From: Hippophae tibetana
Taxonomy: Eukaryota; Streptophyta; Magnoliopsida; Rosales; Elaeagnaceae
Direction of reading: 5' to 3'
Length of the DNA stretch: 64,000 nucleotides
Assembly (NCBI GenBank): GCA_037013495.1
Contig: CM072803.1
Span: 53,023,627-53,087,626, forward strand
Below, piece by piece: positions 25,287 to 36,825 of this stretch. The position numbers and the translations under genes were made by a program. The notes under the pieces were generated by a model. It was not told where the DNA came from. It did no database searches and was given only the letters and a program-made list of their open reading frames with translations. The number at the start of each line of letters is the position of its first letter. The first letter of the stretch is position 1.

Positions 25287-27472
25287 AATTCAAAAAGTTC
25301 ATCCTCTTCTCCCAAGGGAAAAAGGTGATGGCTAGAGGTGGTTTTACACATTATTTATTAACTTCTTGGTACGTAGCATTAACCATTGCCATAGAGGTTT
25401 ATCATAATATTTCCTAACTTATTTCGTTGCTTCTTACGCATAGGTTTCAAAACCAAGATTCTTAGGAGGAAAGATACAACCAAATTTAATTTCAATACAG
25501 TGCATACCAACACAAAAAGAATAACTTATAAATAAATTGAGAATATTGATGTCATGAAAGAGTTAAAAATGAGAAATATTGTTCTCTTATACGAAATAAT
25601 TAACAAAATTTCAAAGGTTTCATAGTTTTACATTTCAAGTGGTAATAATTTCCATATAAATATATCATAATTATAATGATAAAAACTTTGGAATATTTAT
25701 TCACCCACAAATTATTTGTAAAATAGAAATGAGAAAAATGTTTAAGTTTTCTTTTCCACTTATTCATTTTTCCCAATATTCTACCATTATTTTGGTTTCT
25801 TCTTAAGTCTTAATTCCCACCACAATCAAATTCATTCAAATTTTATTACCTCTTCTCTCAAGGGAAAAAGTTGATGGCTAGAGGTGGTTTTAGACATTAT
25901 TTGGTTACTTCTTGTTACGTAGCATGAACCATTTCCATAGAGGAAAAACATAATATTTCCAATCTTATTTCATTGCTTCTTACCCATAGAATGGGTTTCA
26001 AAAACTAGATTCTTTGGAGGAAAGACACAACCAAATTTAATTTCAATACGATGCATTCTAACACAACTAGAATAAATTTTAAATAAGTTGAGAATATTGA
26101 TGTCATAAATGAGTTAAAAATGAGAAATGTTGATCTCTTATACGAAATAATGAACAAAATTTCAAACGTTTCATAGTTTTACATTTGAAGTCGTAATAAC
26201 TTCCATATAAATATATCATAATTATAATGATAAAAAATTTGGAGTATTTATTCACCCACAAATTATTTGTAAAATAGAAATGAGAAAATGTTTAAGTTTT
26301 TTTTTTCACTTATTTATTTTTCCCAATATTCTATCATTATTTTGTTTCATTCGTAAGTCTTAATTCCCACCAAAATCAAATTAATTCAAAAAGTTCATCC
26401 TCTTCTCCCAAGGGAAAAAGGTGATGGCAAGAGGTGGTTTTACACATTATTTATTAACTTCTTGGTACGTAGCATTAACCATTGCCATAGAGGTTTATCA
26501 TAATATTTCCTAACTTATTTCGTTGCTTCTTACGCATAGGTTTCAAAACCAAGATTCTTAGGAGGAAAGATACAACCAAATTTAATTTCAATACAGTGCA
26601 TACCAACACAAAAAGAATAACTTATAAATAAATTGAGAATATTGATGTCATGAAAGAGTTAAAAATGAGAAATATTGTTCTCTTATACGAAATAATTAAC
26701 AAAATTTCAAAGGTTTCATAGTTTTACATTTCAAGTGGTAATAATTTCCATATAAATATATCATAATTATAATGATAAAAACTTTGGAATATTTATTCAC
26801 CCACAAATTATTTGTAAAATAGAAATGAGAAAAATGTTTAAGATTTCTTTTCCAATTATTTATTTTTCCCAATATTCTACCATTATTTTGGTTTCCTCTT
26901 AAGTCTTAATTCCCACCACAATCAAATTCATTCAAATTTTATTACCTCTTCTCTCAAGGGAAAAAGTTGATGGCTAGAGGTGGTTTTAGACATTATTTGG
27001 TTACTTCTTGTTACGTAGCATGAACCATTGCCATAAAGGAAAAGCATAATATTTCCAATCTTATTTCCTTGCTTCTTACCCATAGAATGGGTTTCAAAAA
27101 CTAGATTCTTTGGAGGAAAGACACAACCAAATTTAATTTCAATACGATGCATTCTAACACAACTAGAATAACTTTTAAATAAGTTGAGAATATTGATGTC
27201 ATAAATGAGTTAAAAATGAGAAATGTTGATCTCTTATACGAAATAATGAACAAAATTTCAAACGTTTCATAGTTTTACATTTGAAGTCGTAATAACTTCC
27301 ATATAAATATATCATAATTATAATGATAAAAAATTTGGAGTATTTATTCACCCACAAATTATTTGTAAAATAGAAATGAGAAAATGTTTAAGTTTTTTTT
27401 TCACTTATTTATTTTTCCCAATATTCTATCATTATTTTGTTTCATTCGTAAGTCTTAATTCCCACCAAAATC
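25287..27472. repeat. Dimer sub-array inside HOR, contracted (copy 2)
   Basis: This is the counterpart of the 12.1-16.5 kb sub-array. Here only 25287+25833, 26381+26928 and a third unit beginning near 27473 are present, so one two-monomer unit is missing relative to copy 1. Monomer 26928 is the equivalent of 14834 (offset 12094 instead of 13187). Copy-number difference of a dimer inside otherwise near-identical HOR copies is the direct trace of a register-shifted exchange or slippage event after the HOR duplicated. Confidence 0.8.
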
Positions 27473-28804
27473 AAATTAATTCAAAAATTTCATCCTCTTC
27501 TCCCAAGGGAAAAAGGTGATGGCAAGAGGTGGTTTTAGACATTATTTATTAACTTCTTGGTACGTAGCATTAACCATTGCCATAGAGCTTTATCATAATA
27601 TTTCCTAACTTATTTCGTTGCTTCTTACGCATAGGTTTCAAAACCAAGATTCTTAGGAGGAAAGATACAACCAAATTTAATTTCAATACAGTGCATACCA
27701 ACACAAAAAGAATAACTTATAAATAAATTGAGAATATTGATGTCATGAAAGAGTTAAAAATGAGAAATATTGTTCTCTTATACGAAATAATTAACAAAAT
27801 TTCAAAGGTTTCATAGTTTTACATTTCAAGTGGTAATAATTTCCATATAAATATATCATAATTATAATGATAAAAACTTTGGAATATTTATTCACCCACA
27901 AATTATTTGTAAAATAGAAATGAGAAAAATGTTTAAGTTTTCTTTTCCACTTATTCATTTTTCCCAATATTCTATCATTATTTTGGTTTTCTCTTAAGTC
28001 TTAATTCCCACCACAATCAAATTCATTCAAATTTTATTACCTCTTCTCTCAAGGGAAAAAGTTGATGGCTAGAGGTGGTTTTAGACATTATTTGGTAACT
28101 TCTTGTTACGTAGCATGAACCATTGCCATAAAGGAAAAGCATAATATTTCCAATCTTATTTCCTTGCTTCTTACTCATAAAATGCGTTTCAAAAACTAGA
28201 TTCTTAGGAGGAAAGACACAACCAAATTTAATTTCAATACGGTGCATTCTAACACAACTAGAATAACTTTTAAATAAATTGAGAATATTGATTTCATAAA
28301 TGAGTTAAAAATGAGAAATATTGATCTCTTATACGAATTAATGAACAAAATTTCAAACGTTTCACAGTTTTACATTTCAAGTGGTAATAATTTTCATATA
28401 AATATATCATAATTATAATGATAAAAACTTTGGAGTATTTATTCACCCACAAATTATTTGTAAAATAGAAATGAGAAAAATGTTTAAGTTTTCTTTTCCA
28501 CTTATTCATTTTTCCCAATATTCTATCATTATTTTGTTTTCATTCGTAAGTCTTAATTCCCACCACAATCAAATTCATTCAATTTTATTACCTCTTCTCC
28601 CAAGGGAAAAAGTTGATGGCTAGAGGTGCTTTTAGACATTATTTGGTAACTTCTTGTTACGTAGCATGAACCATTGCCATAAAGGAAAAGCATAATATTT
28701 CCAATCTTATTTCCTTGCTTCTTACTCATAGAATGCGTTTCAAAAACAAGATTCTTAAGAGGAAAGACACAACCAAATTTAATTTCAATACGGTGCATTC
28801 TAAC

Positions 28805-28810
28805 GGTACC
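28805..28810. other. Private three-base change creating GGTACC
   Basis: Where other monomers read CTAACACAACCAG, this one reads CTAACGGTACCAG. Three adjacent bases differ and create a GGTACC palindrome found nowhere else in the array that I noticed. A cluster of three adjacent changes in an otherwise normal monomer is odd. It may be a multi-base mutation or an assembly or sequencing artefact. Confidence 0.6.
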
Positions 28811-30242
28811 AGAATAACTTTTAATTAAGTTGAGAATATTGATGTCATAAATGAGTTAAAAATGAGAAATATAGATCTCTTATACGAAATAATGAACAAA
28901 ATTTCAAATGTTTCATAGTTTTACATTTCAAGTCATAATAAATTTAATTTAAATATATCATAATTATAATGATAAAAACTTTGGAGTATTTATTCACCCA
29001 CAAATTATTTGTAAAATAGAAATGAGAAAAAGGTTTAAGTTTTCTTTTCCACTTATTCATTTTTCATAATATTCTATCATTATTTTGTTTCATTCGTATG
29101 TCTTAATTCCCACCACAATCAAATTCGTTGAAATTTTATTACTTCTCCTCCAAAGGGAAGAAGGTGATGGCTAGAGGTGGTTTTAGACATTATTTGGTAA
29201 CTTCTTGGTACGTAGCATAAACCATATCCATAGGAGATAAGCGTAATATTTCCAATATTTTTTATTTGCTTCTTGCTCATAAAATGGTTTTTGTAAACTA
29301 GATTCTTAGGAGGAATGACATAACCAAATTTAATTTCAATACAGTGCATTCCAACACAACGAGAATAACTTATAAACTAATTGAGAATATTGATATCATG
29401 AAAGAGTTAAACATGAGAAATATTGTTCTCTTATACGAAATAATGAAAAAAATTTCAAATGTTTAAATGTTTTACATTTCAAGTCCTAATAAATTTTATT
29501 TAAATATATCATAATTATAATGATAAAAAATTTCGAGTATTTATTCAGCCACAAATTATTTGTAAAATAGAAATGAGAAAATGTTTAAGTTTTCTTTTCC
29601 ACTTATTTATTTTTCCCAATATTCTATCATTATTTTGTTTCCTTCTTAAGTCTTAATTACCACCACAATCAAATTCATTCAAATTTTATTACCTCTTCTC
29701 CCAAGGGAAAAAGGTAATGGCTAGAGGTGGTTTTAGACATTATTTGGTAACTTCTTGTTACGTAGTATGAACCATTGCCATAGAGGATAAGCATAATATT
29801 TCCAGTCTTATTTCCTTACTTCTTACTCATAGAATGGGATTCAAAACCTAGATTCCTATGAGGAAAGAGACAAACAAATTTAATTTCCATACAGTGCATT
29901 GCAACACAATCAGAATAACTTATAAATAAATTGAGAATATTGATGTCATGAAAGAGTTCAAAAATGAGAAATATTGTTCTCTTATACGAAAGAATGAACA
30001 AAAATTCAAACGTTTCATAGTTTTGAATTTCAGGTCGTAATAAATTCTATTTAAATATATCATAATTTTAATAATAAAAAACTTGGAGTATTTATTTACC
30101 CACAAATTATTTGTCAAATAGAAATGTGAAAATGTTTAAGTTTTCTTTTCCACTTATTTGTTTTTCCAATATTCTATCATTATTTTGTTTCCTTCTTATG
30201 TCTTAATTCCCACCACAATCAAATTCATTCAAATTTTATAAC

Positions 30243-31749
30243 CTCTTCTCCCAAGGGGAAAAGGTGATGGCTAGAGGTGGTTATAGACATTATTTGGTAA
30301 CTTCTTGTTACGTAGCATGAACCATTGCCGTAGAGGATAAGCATAATATTTCCAATCTTATTTCTTTGTTTCTTACGCATAGAATTGGTTTGGAAAACTA
30401 GATTCTTAGGAGGAAAGACACAACCAAATTTAATTTCAATACGGTGCATTCCAACACAACTAGAATAACTTTTAAATAAGTTGAGAATATTGATGTCATA
30501 AATGAGTTAAAAATAAGAAATATTAATCTATTATAAGAAATAATGAACAAAATTTCAAACGTTTCATAGTTTTGAATTTCAATTCGTAATAAATTCCAAT
30601 GAAATATATCATAATTATAATGATAAAAAAACGTGGAGTATTTATTCAGCCACAAATTATTTGTAAAATACAAATGAGAAAATGTTTAAGTTTTCTTTTC
30701 CACTTATTTATTTTTCCTAATATTCTATCATTATTTTGTTTAATTCTTAAGTCTTAATTCCCACCACAATCAAATTCATTCAAATTTTATTACCTCTTCT
30801 CCCAAGGGAAAAAAGTGATGGCTAGAGGTCGTTTAAGACATTATTTGGTAACTTCTTGTTACGTACCATGAACCATTGCCATAGAGTAAAAACATAATAT
30901 TTCCAATCTTATTTCATTGCTTCTTACCCATAGAATGGGTTTCAAAAACTAGATTCTTAGGAGGAAAGACTCAACCAAATTTAATTTCAATACGGTGCAT
31001 TCCAACACAACCTAGAATAACGTATAAATAAGTTGAGAATATTGATGTCATAAATGAGTTAAAAATGAGAAATATTAATCTATTATAATAAATAATGAAC
31101 AAAATTTCAAACGTTTCATAGTTTTGAATTTCAAGTCGTAACAAATTCCACTGAAATATATCATAATTATAATGATAAAAAACTTGGAGTATTTATTCAC
31201 CCACAAATTATTTGTAAAAAAGAAATGAGAAAATGTTTAAGTTTTCTTTTCCACTTATTTATTTTTCCCAATATTCTATCATTATTTTGTTTAATTCTTA
31301 AGTCTTAATTCCCACTACAATCAAATTCATTCAAATTTTATTACCTCTTCTCCCAAGGGAAAAAAGTGATGGCTAGAGGTCGTTTAAGACATTATTTGGT
31401 AAGTTCTTGTTACGTAGCATTAACCATTGCCATAGAGTAAAAACATAATATTTCCAATCTTATTTCATTGCTTCTTACCCATAGAATGGGTTTCAAAAAC
31501 TAGATTCTTAGGAGGAAAGACTCAACCAAATTTAAATTCAATACGGTGCATTCCAACACAACCAGAATAACTTATAAATAAATTGAGAATATATATGTCA
31601 TAAATGAGTTAAAAATGAGAAATATTAATCTATTATAATAAATAAGGAACAAAATTTCAAACGTTTCATAGGTTTGAATTTCAAGTCGTAATAAATTTCA
31701 TTGAAATATATCATAATTATAATGATAAAAAACTTGGAGTATTTATTCA
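30243..31749. repeat. Three-monomer tandem duplication, first copy
   Basis: Paired with 31895-33401 at an offset of 1652 bp (three monomers). Private markers are shared, for example TTACGTACCATGAACC in place of the usual GTAGCATG, a run of seven A before CGTGGAG, and AGAAATTATTAAT-type variants. I noted only one substitution (AATAAGGAAC here, AATAATGAAC in the other copy). The left limit is set by TATAACC against TATTACC just before the shared block. The right limit is set by ATTCAGCC against ATTCACCC. The near-identity marks one of the youngest events in the window. Confidence 0.85.
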
Positions 31750-31894
31750 GCCACAAATTATTTGTAAAATAGAAATGAGAAAATGTTTAAGTTTTCTTTT
31801 CCACTTATTTATTTTTCCCAATATTCTATCATTATTTTGTTTCCTTCTTAAGTCTTAATTACCACCACAATCAAATTCATTCAAATTTTATTAC

Positions 31895-33401
31895 CTCTTC
31901 TCCCAAGGGGAAAAGGTGATGGCTAGAGGTGGTTATAGACATTATTTGGTAACTTCTTGTTACGTAGCATGAACCATTGCCGTAGAGGATAAGCATAATA
32001 TTTCCAATCTTATTTCTTTGTTTCTTACGCATAGAATTGGTTTGGAAAACTAGATTCTTAGGAGGAAAGACACAACCAAATTTAATTTCAATACGGTGCA
32101 TTCCAACACAACTAGAATAACTTTTAAATAAGTTGAGAATATTGATGTCATAAATGAGTTAAAAATAAGAAATATTAATCTATTATAAGAAATAATGAAC
32201 AAAATTTCAAACGTTTCATAGTTTTGAATTTCAATTCGTAATAAATTCCAATGAAATATATCATAATTATAATGATAAAAAAACGTGGAGTATTTATTCA
32301 GCCACAAATTATTTGTAAAATACAAATGAGAAAATGTTTAAGTTTTCTTTTCCACTTATTTATTTTTCCTAATATTCTATCATTATTTTGTTTAATTCTT
32401 AAGTCTTAATTCCCACCACAATCAAATTCATTCAAATTTTATTACCTCTTCTCCCAAGGGAAAAAAGTGATGGCTAGAGGTCGTTTAAGACATTATTTGG
32501 TAACTTCTTGTTACGTACCATGAACCATTGCCATAGAGTAAAAACATAATATTTCCAATCTTATTTCATTGCTTCTTACCCATAGAATGGGTTTCAAAAA
32601 CTAGATTCTTAGGAGGAAAGACTCAACCAAATTTAATTTCAATACGGTGCATTCCAACACAACCTAGAATAACGTATAAATAAGTTGAGAATATTGATGT
32701 CATAAATGAGTTAAAAATGAGAAATATTAATCTATTATAATAAATAATGAACAAAATTTCAAACGTTTCATAGTTTTGAATTTCAAGTCGTAACAAATTC
32801 CACTGAAATATATCATAATTATAATGATAAAAAACTTGGAGTATTTATTCACCCACAAATTATTTGTAAAAAAGAAATGAGAAAATGTTTAAGTTTTCTT
32901 TTCCACTTATTTATTTTTCCCAATATTCTATCATTATTTTGTTTAATTCTTAAGTCTTAATTCCCACTACAATCAAATTCATTCAAATTTTATTACCTCT
33001 TCTCCCAAGGGAAAAAAGTGATGGCTAGAGGTCGTTTAAGACATTATTTGGTAAGTTCTTGTTACGTAGCATTAACCATTGCCATAGAGTAAAAACATAA
33101 TATTTCCAATCTTATTTCATTGCTTCTTACCCATAGAATGGGTTTCAAAAACTAGATTCTTAGGAGGAAAGACTCAACCAAATTTAAATTCAATACGGTG
33201 CATTCCAACACAACCAGAATAACTTATAAATAAATTGAGAATATATATGTCATAAATGAGTTAAAAATGAGAAATATTAATCTATTATAATAAATAATGA
33301 ACAAAATTTCAAACGTTTCATAGGTTTGAATTTCAAGTCGTAATAAATTTCATTGAAATATATCATAATTATAATGATAAAAAACTTGGAGTATTTATTC
33401 A
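31895..33401. repeat. Three-monomer tandem duplication, second copy
   Basis: Second copy of the 30243-31749 segment. The sequence just upstream (about 31750-31894) matches the end of the 4946/18137/29124-type monomer, including TTAATTACCACC, rather than what precedes the first copy. The duplication joint is therefore itself a hybrid, and the copy was not made by simple replication slippage of an exact three-monomer block. Confidence 0.85.
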
Positions 33402-34076
33402 CCCACAACTTATTTGTAAAATAGAAATGAGAAAATGTTTAAGTTTTCTTTTCCACTTATTTAATTTTCCTAATATTCTATCATTATTTTGGTTCCTTCT
33501 TAAGTCTTAATTCCCACCACAATCAAATTCATTCAAATTTTATTACCTCTTCTCCCAAGGGAAAAAAGTGATGGCTAGAGGTCGTTTAAGACATTATTTG
33601 GTAACTTCTTGTTACGTAGCATGAACCATTGCCATAGAGTAAAAACATAATATTTCCAATCTTATTTCATTGCTTCTTACCTATAGAATGGGTTTCAAAA
33701 ACTAGATTCTTAGGAGGAAAGACTCAACCAAATTTAAATTCAATACGGTGCATTCCAACACAACCAGAATAACTTATAAATAAATTGAGAATATATATGT
33801 CATAAATGAGTTAAAAATGAGAAATATTAATCTATTATAATAAATAATGAACAAAATTTCAAACGTTTCATAGTTTTGAATTTCAAGTCGTAATAAATTT
33901 CATTGAAATATATCATAATTATAATGATAAAAAACTTGGAGTATTTATTCACCCACAAATTATTTGTAAAATAGAAATGAGAAAATGTTTAAGTTTTCTT
34001 TTCCACTTATTCATTTTTCCCAATATTCTATCATTATTTTTTTCATTCGTAAGTCTTAATTCCCACCACAATCAAA

Positions 34077-36825
34077 TTCATTCAATTTTATTACCTCTTC
34101 TCCCAAGGGGAAAAGGTGATGGCTAGAGGTGGTTATAGACATTATTTGGTAACTTCTTGTTACGTAGCATGAACCATTGCTATAGAGGATAAGCATAATA
34201 TTTCCAATCTTATTTCCTTTCTTCTTACTCATAAAATGTGTTTCAAAAACTTGATTCTTAGGAGGAAAGACACAACCAAATTTAATTTCAATACGGTGCA
34301 TTCCAACACAACTAGAATAACTTTTAAATAAGTTGAGAATATTGATATCATAAATGAGTTAAAAATGAGAAATATTAATCTCTTATAAGAAATAATGAAA
34401 AAAAATTCAAACGTTTCATAGTTTTGAATTTCAAGTCATAATAAATTCAATTTAAATATATCATAATTATAATGATAAAAAATTTGGAGTATTTATTCAC
34501 CCACAAATTATTTGTAAAATAGAAATGAGAAAAATGTTTAAGTTTTCTTTTCCACTTATTCATTTTTCCCAATATTCTATCATTATTTTGTTTTCTTCTT
34601 AAGTCTTAATTCCCACCATAATTAAATTCATTCAAATTTTATTACCTCTTCTCTCAATGGAAAAAGGTGATGGCTAGAGGTGCTTTTAGACATTATTTGG
34701 TAACTTCTTTTTACGTAGCATGAACCATTGCCATAAAGGAAAAGCATAATATTTCCAATCTTATTTCCTTGCTTCTTACTCATAGAATGCGTTTCAAAAA
34801 CAAGATTCTTAAGAGGAAAGACACAACCAAATTTAATTTCAATACGGTGCATTCTAACACAACCAGAATAACTTTTAATTAAGTTGAGAATATTGATGTC
34901 ATAAATGAGTTAAAAATAAGAAATATTGATCTCTTATACGAAATAATGAACAAAATTTCAAACGTTTCATAGTTTTACATTTCAAGTCGTAATAAATTAC
35001 ATATAAATATATCATAATTATAATGATAAAAAATTTGGAGTATTTATTCACCCACAAATTATTTGTAAAATAGAAATGAGAAAATGTTTAAGTTTTCTTT
35101 TCCACTTATTTATTTTTCCCAATATTCCATCATTATTTTGTTTCATTCGTAAGTCTTAATTCCCACCAAAATCAAATTAATTAAAATATTTCTCCCTCTT
35201 CTCCCAAGGGAAAAATGTGATGGCTAGAGGTGGTTTTAGACATTATTTGGCAACTTCTTGGTACGTAGCATGAACCATATCCATAGGGGATAAACATAAT
35301 ATTTCCAATCTTATTTATTTGCTTCTTACTCATAAAAGGGGTTTTGTTAACTAGATTCTTAGGAGAAAGAGATAACCAAATTTAATTTCAATATAGTGCA
35401 TTACAACACAACCAGAATAACTTATAAATGAATTGAGAATATTGATGTCATGAAAGAGTTAAAAATGAGAAATATTGTTCTCTTATATGAAATAATGAAA
35501 AAAATTTCAACATTTAAATGTTTTACATTTCAAGTCCTAATAAATTTTATTTAAATATATCATAATTATAATGATAAAAAATTTGGAGTATTTATTCAAC
35601 CACAAATTATTTGTAAAATAGAAAAGAGAAAATGTTTAAGTTATCTTTTCCACTTATTTATTTTTCCCAACATTCTATCATTATTTTGTTTCATTCGTAA
35701 GTCTTAATTCCCACCACAATCAAATTCGTTCAAATTTTATTACTTCACCTCCAAAGGGAAGAAGGTGATGGCTAGAGGTGGTTTTAGACATTATTTGGTA
35801 ACATCTTGGTACGTAGCATTAACCATATCCATAGGAGATAAGCGTAATATTTCCAATCTTTTTTATTTGCTTCTTGCCCATAAAATGGGTTTTGTAAACT
35901 AGATTCTTAGGAGGAAAGAGATAACCAAATTTAATGTCAATACAGTGCATTCCAACACAACGAGAATAACTTATAAACTAATTGAGAATATTGATGTCAT
36001 GAAAGAGTTAAAAATGAGAAATATTGTTCTCTTATACGAAATAATGAAAAAAATTTCAAACGTTTCATAGTTTTACATTTCAAGTCCTAATAAATTTTAT
36101 TTAAATATATCATAATTATAATGATAAAAAAATTGGAGTATTTATTAAGCCACACATTATTTGTAAAATAGAAAAAAGAAAATGTTTAAGTTTTATTTTC
36201 CACTTAGTTATTTTTCGCAATATTCTATCATTATTTTGTTTCATTCGTAAGTCTTAATTCCCACCAAAATCAAATTAATTCAAATATTTCTCTCTCTTCT
36301 CCCAAGGGAAAAAGGTGATGGCTAGAGTTGGTTTTAGACATTATTCGGTAAATTCTTTGTACGTAGCATGAACCATATCCATAGGAGATAAGCATAATAT
36401 TTCCAATCTTATTTATTTGCTTCTTACTCATAAAATGGGTTTTGTAAACTAGATTCTTAGGAGGAGAGAGATAACCAAATTTAATTTCAATACAGTGCAT
36501 TCCAACACGACCAGAATAACTTATAAATAAATTGAGAATATTGATGTCATAAAAGAGTTAAAAATGAGAAATATTGTTCTCTTATACGAAATAATGAACA
36601 AAATTTCAAACGTTTCATAGTTTTGAATTTCAAGTCGTAATAAATTCCATTTAAATATATCATAATTATAATGATAAAACATTTGGAGTATTTATTCAGC
36701 AAGAAATTATTTGTAAAATAGAAATGAGAAAATGTTTAAGTTTTCTTTTCCACTTATTTCTTTTTCCCAATATTCTATCATTATTTTGTTTCCTTCTTAA
36801 GTCTTAATTCCCACCACAATCAAAT
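34077..36825. repeat. Diverged satellite monomers without close local copy
   Basis: Monomers start near 34077, 34628, 35177, 35726 and 36275. They keep all landmarks and the ~549-bp spacing but show private changes, and I found no long near-identical partner for them elsewhere in the window. Examples are CTCTCAATGGAAAAAGG at 34628 and AAGTTATCTTTTCC near 35640. Several begin with the ATTAATT...ATTTCTCC block, others with TTCGTTCAAATTTTATTAC plus CCTCCAAAGGGAAGAAGG. This looks like a boundary zone between the left and middle homogenisation domains, where exchange has been less frequent. Confidence 0.6.

Larger units (their letters stand above)
15127..27220. repeat. Higher-order repeat, copy 2 (22 monomers, ~12.09 kb)
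   Basis: Monomers start near 15383, 15930, 16478, 17038, 17588, 18137, 18687, 19237, 19787, 20337, 20887, 21437, 21986, 22536, 23086, 23634, 24183, 24735, 25287, 25833, 26381 and 26928. They match copy 1 in order with sparse substitutions. Three structural differences stand out: a 9-bp tandem duplication at 16637-16654; a replaced tract of about 0.7 kb near 20.95-21.63 kb; and one dimer fewer in the sub-array that copy 1 holds at 12.1-15.4 kb. That last difference changes the offset from 13187 to 12094. The near-identity over more than 10 kb implies a recent segment duplication within the satellite. Confidence 0.85.
27221..34076. repeat. Third, rearranged HOR copy
   Basis: Monomers start near 27473, 28023, 28574, 29124, 29675, 30225, 30775, 31326, 31877, 32427, 32979 and 33529. 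The order is recognisable: 27473 corresponds to 2202/15383, 28023 to 3296/16478, 29124 to 4946/18137, 29675 to 5496/18687 and 30225 to 6046/19237. However, the 2748/15930 type is skipped between 27473 and 28023, and the 3847 and 4397 types are replaced by one monomer at 28574. Identity to copies 1 and 2 is visibly lower than theirs to each other, so this copy is older or has been exchanging with different partners. Confidence 0.7.
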
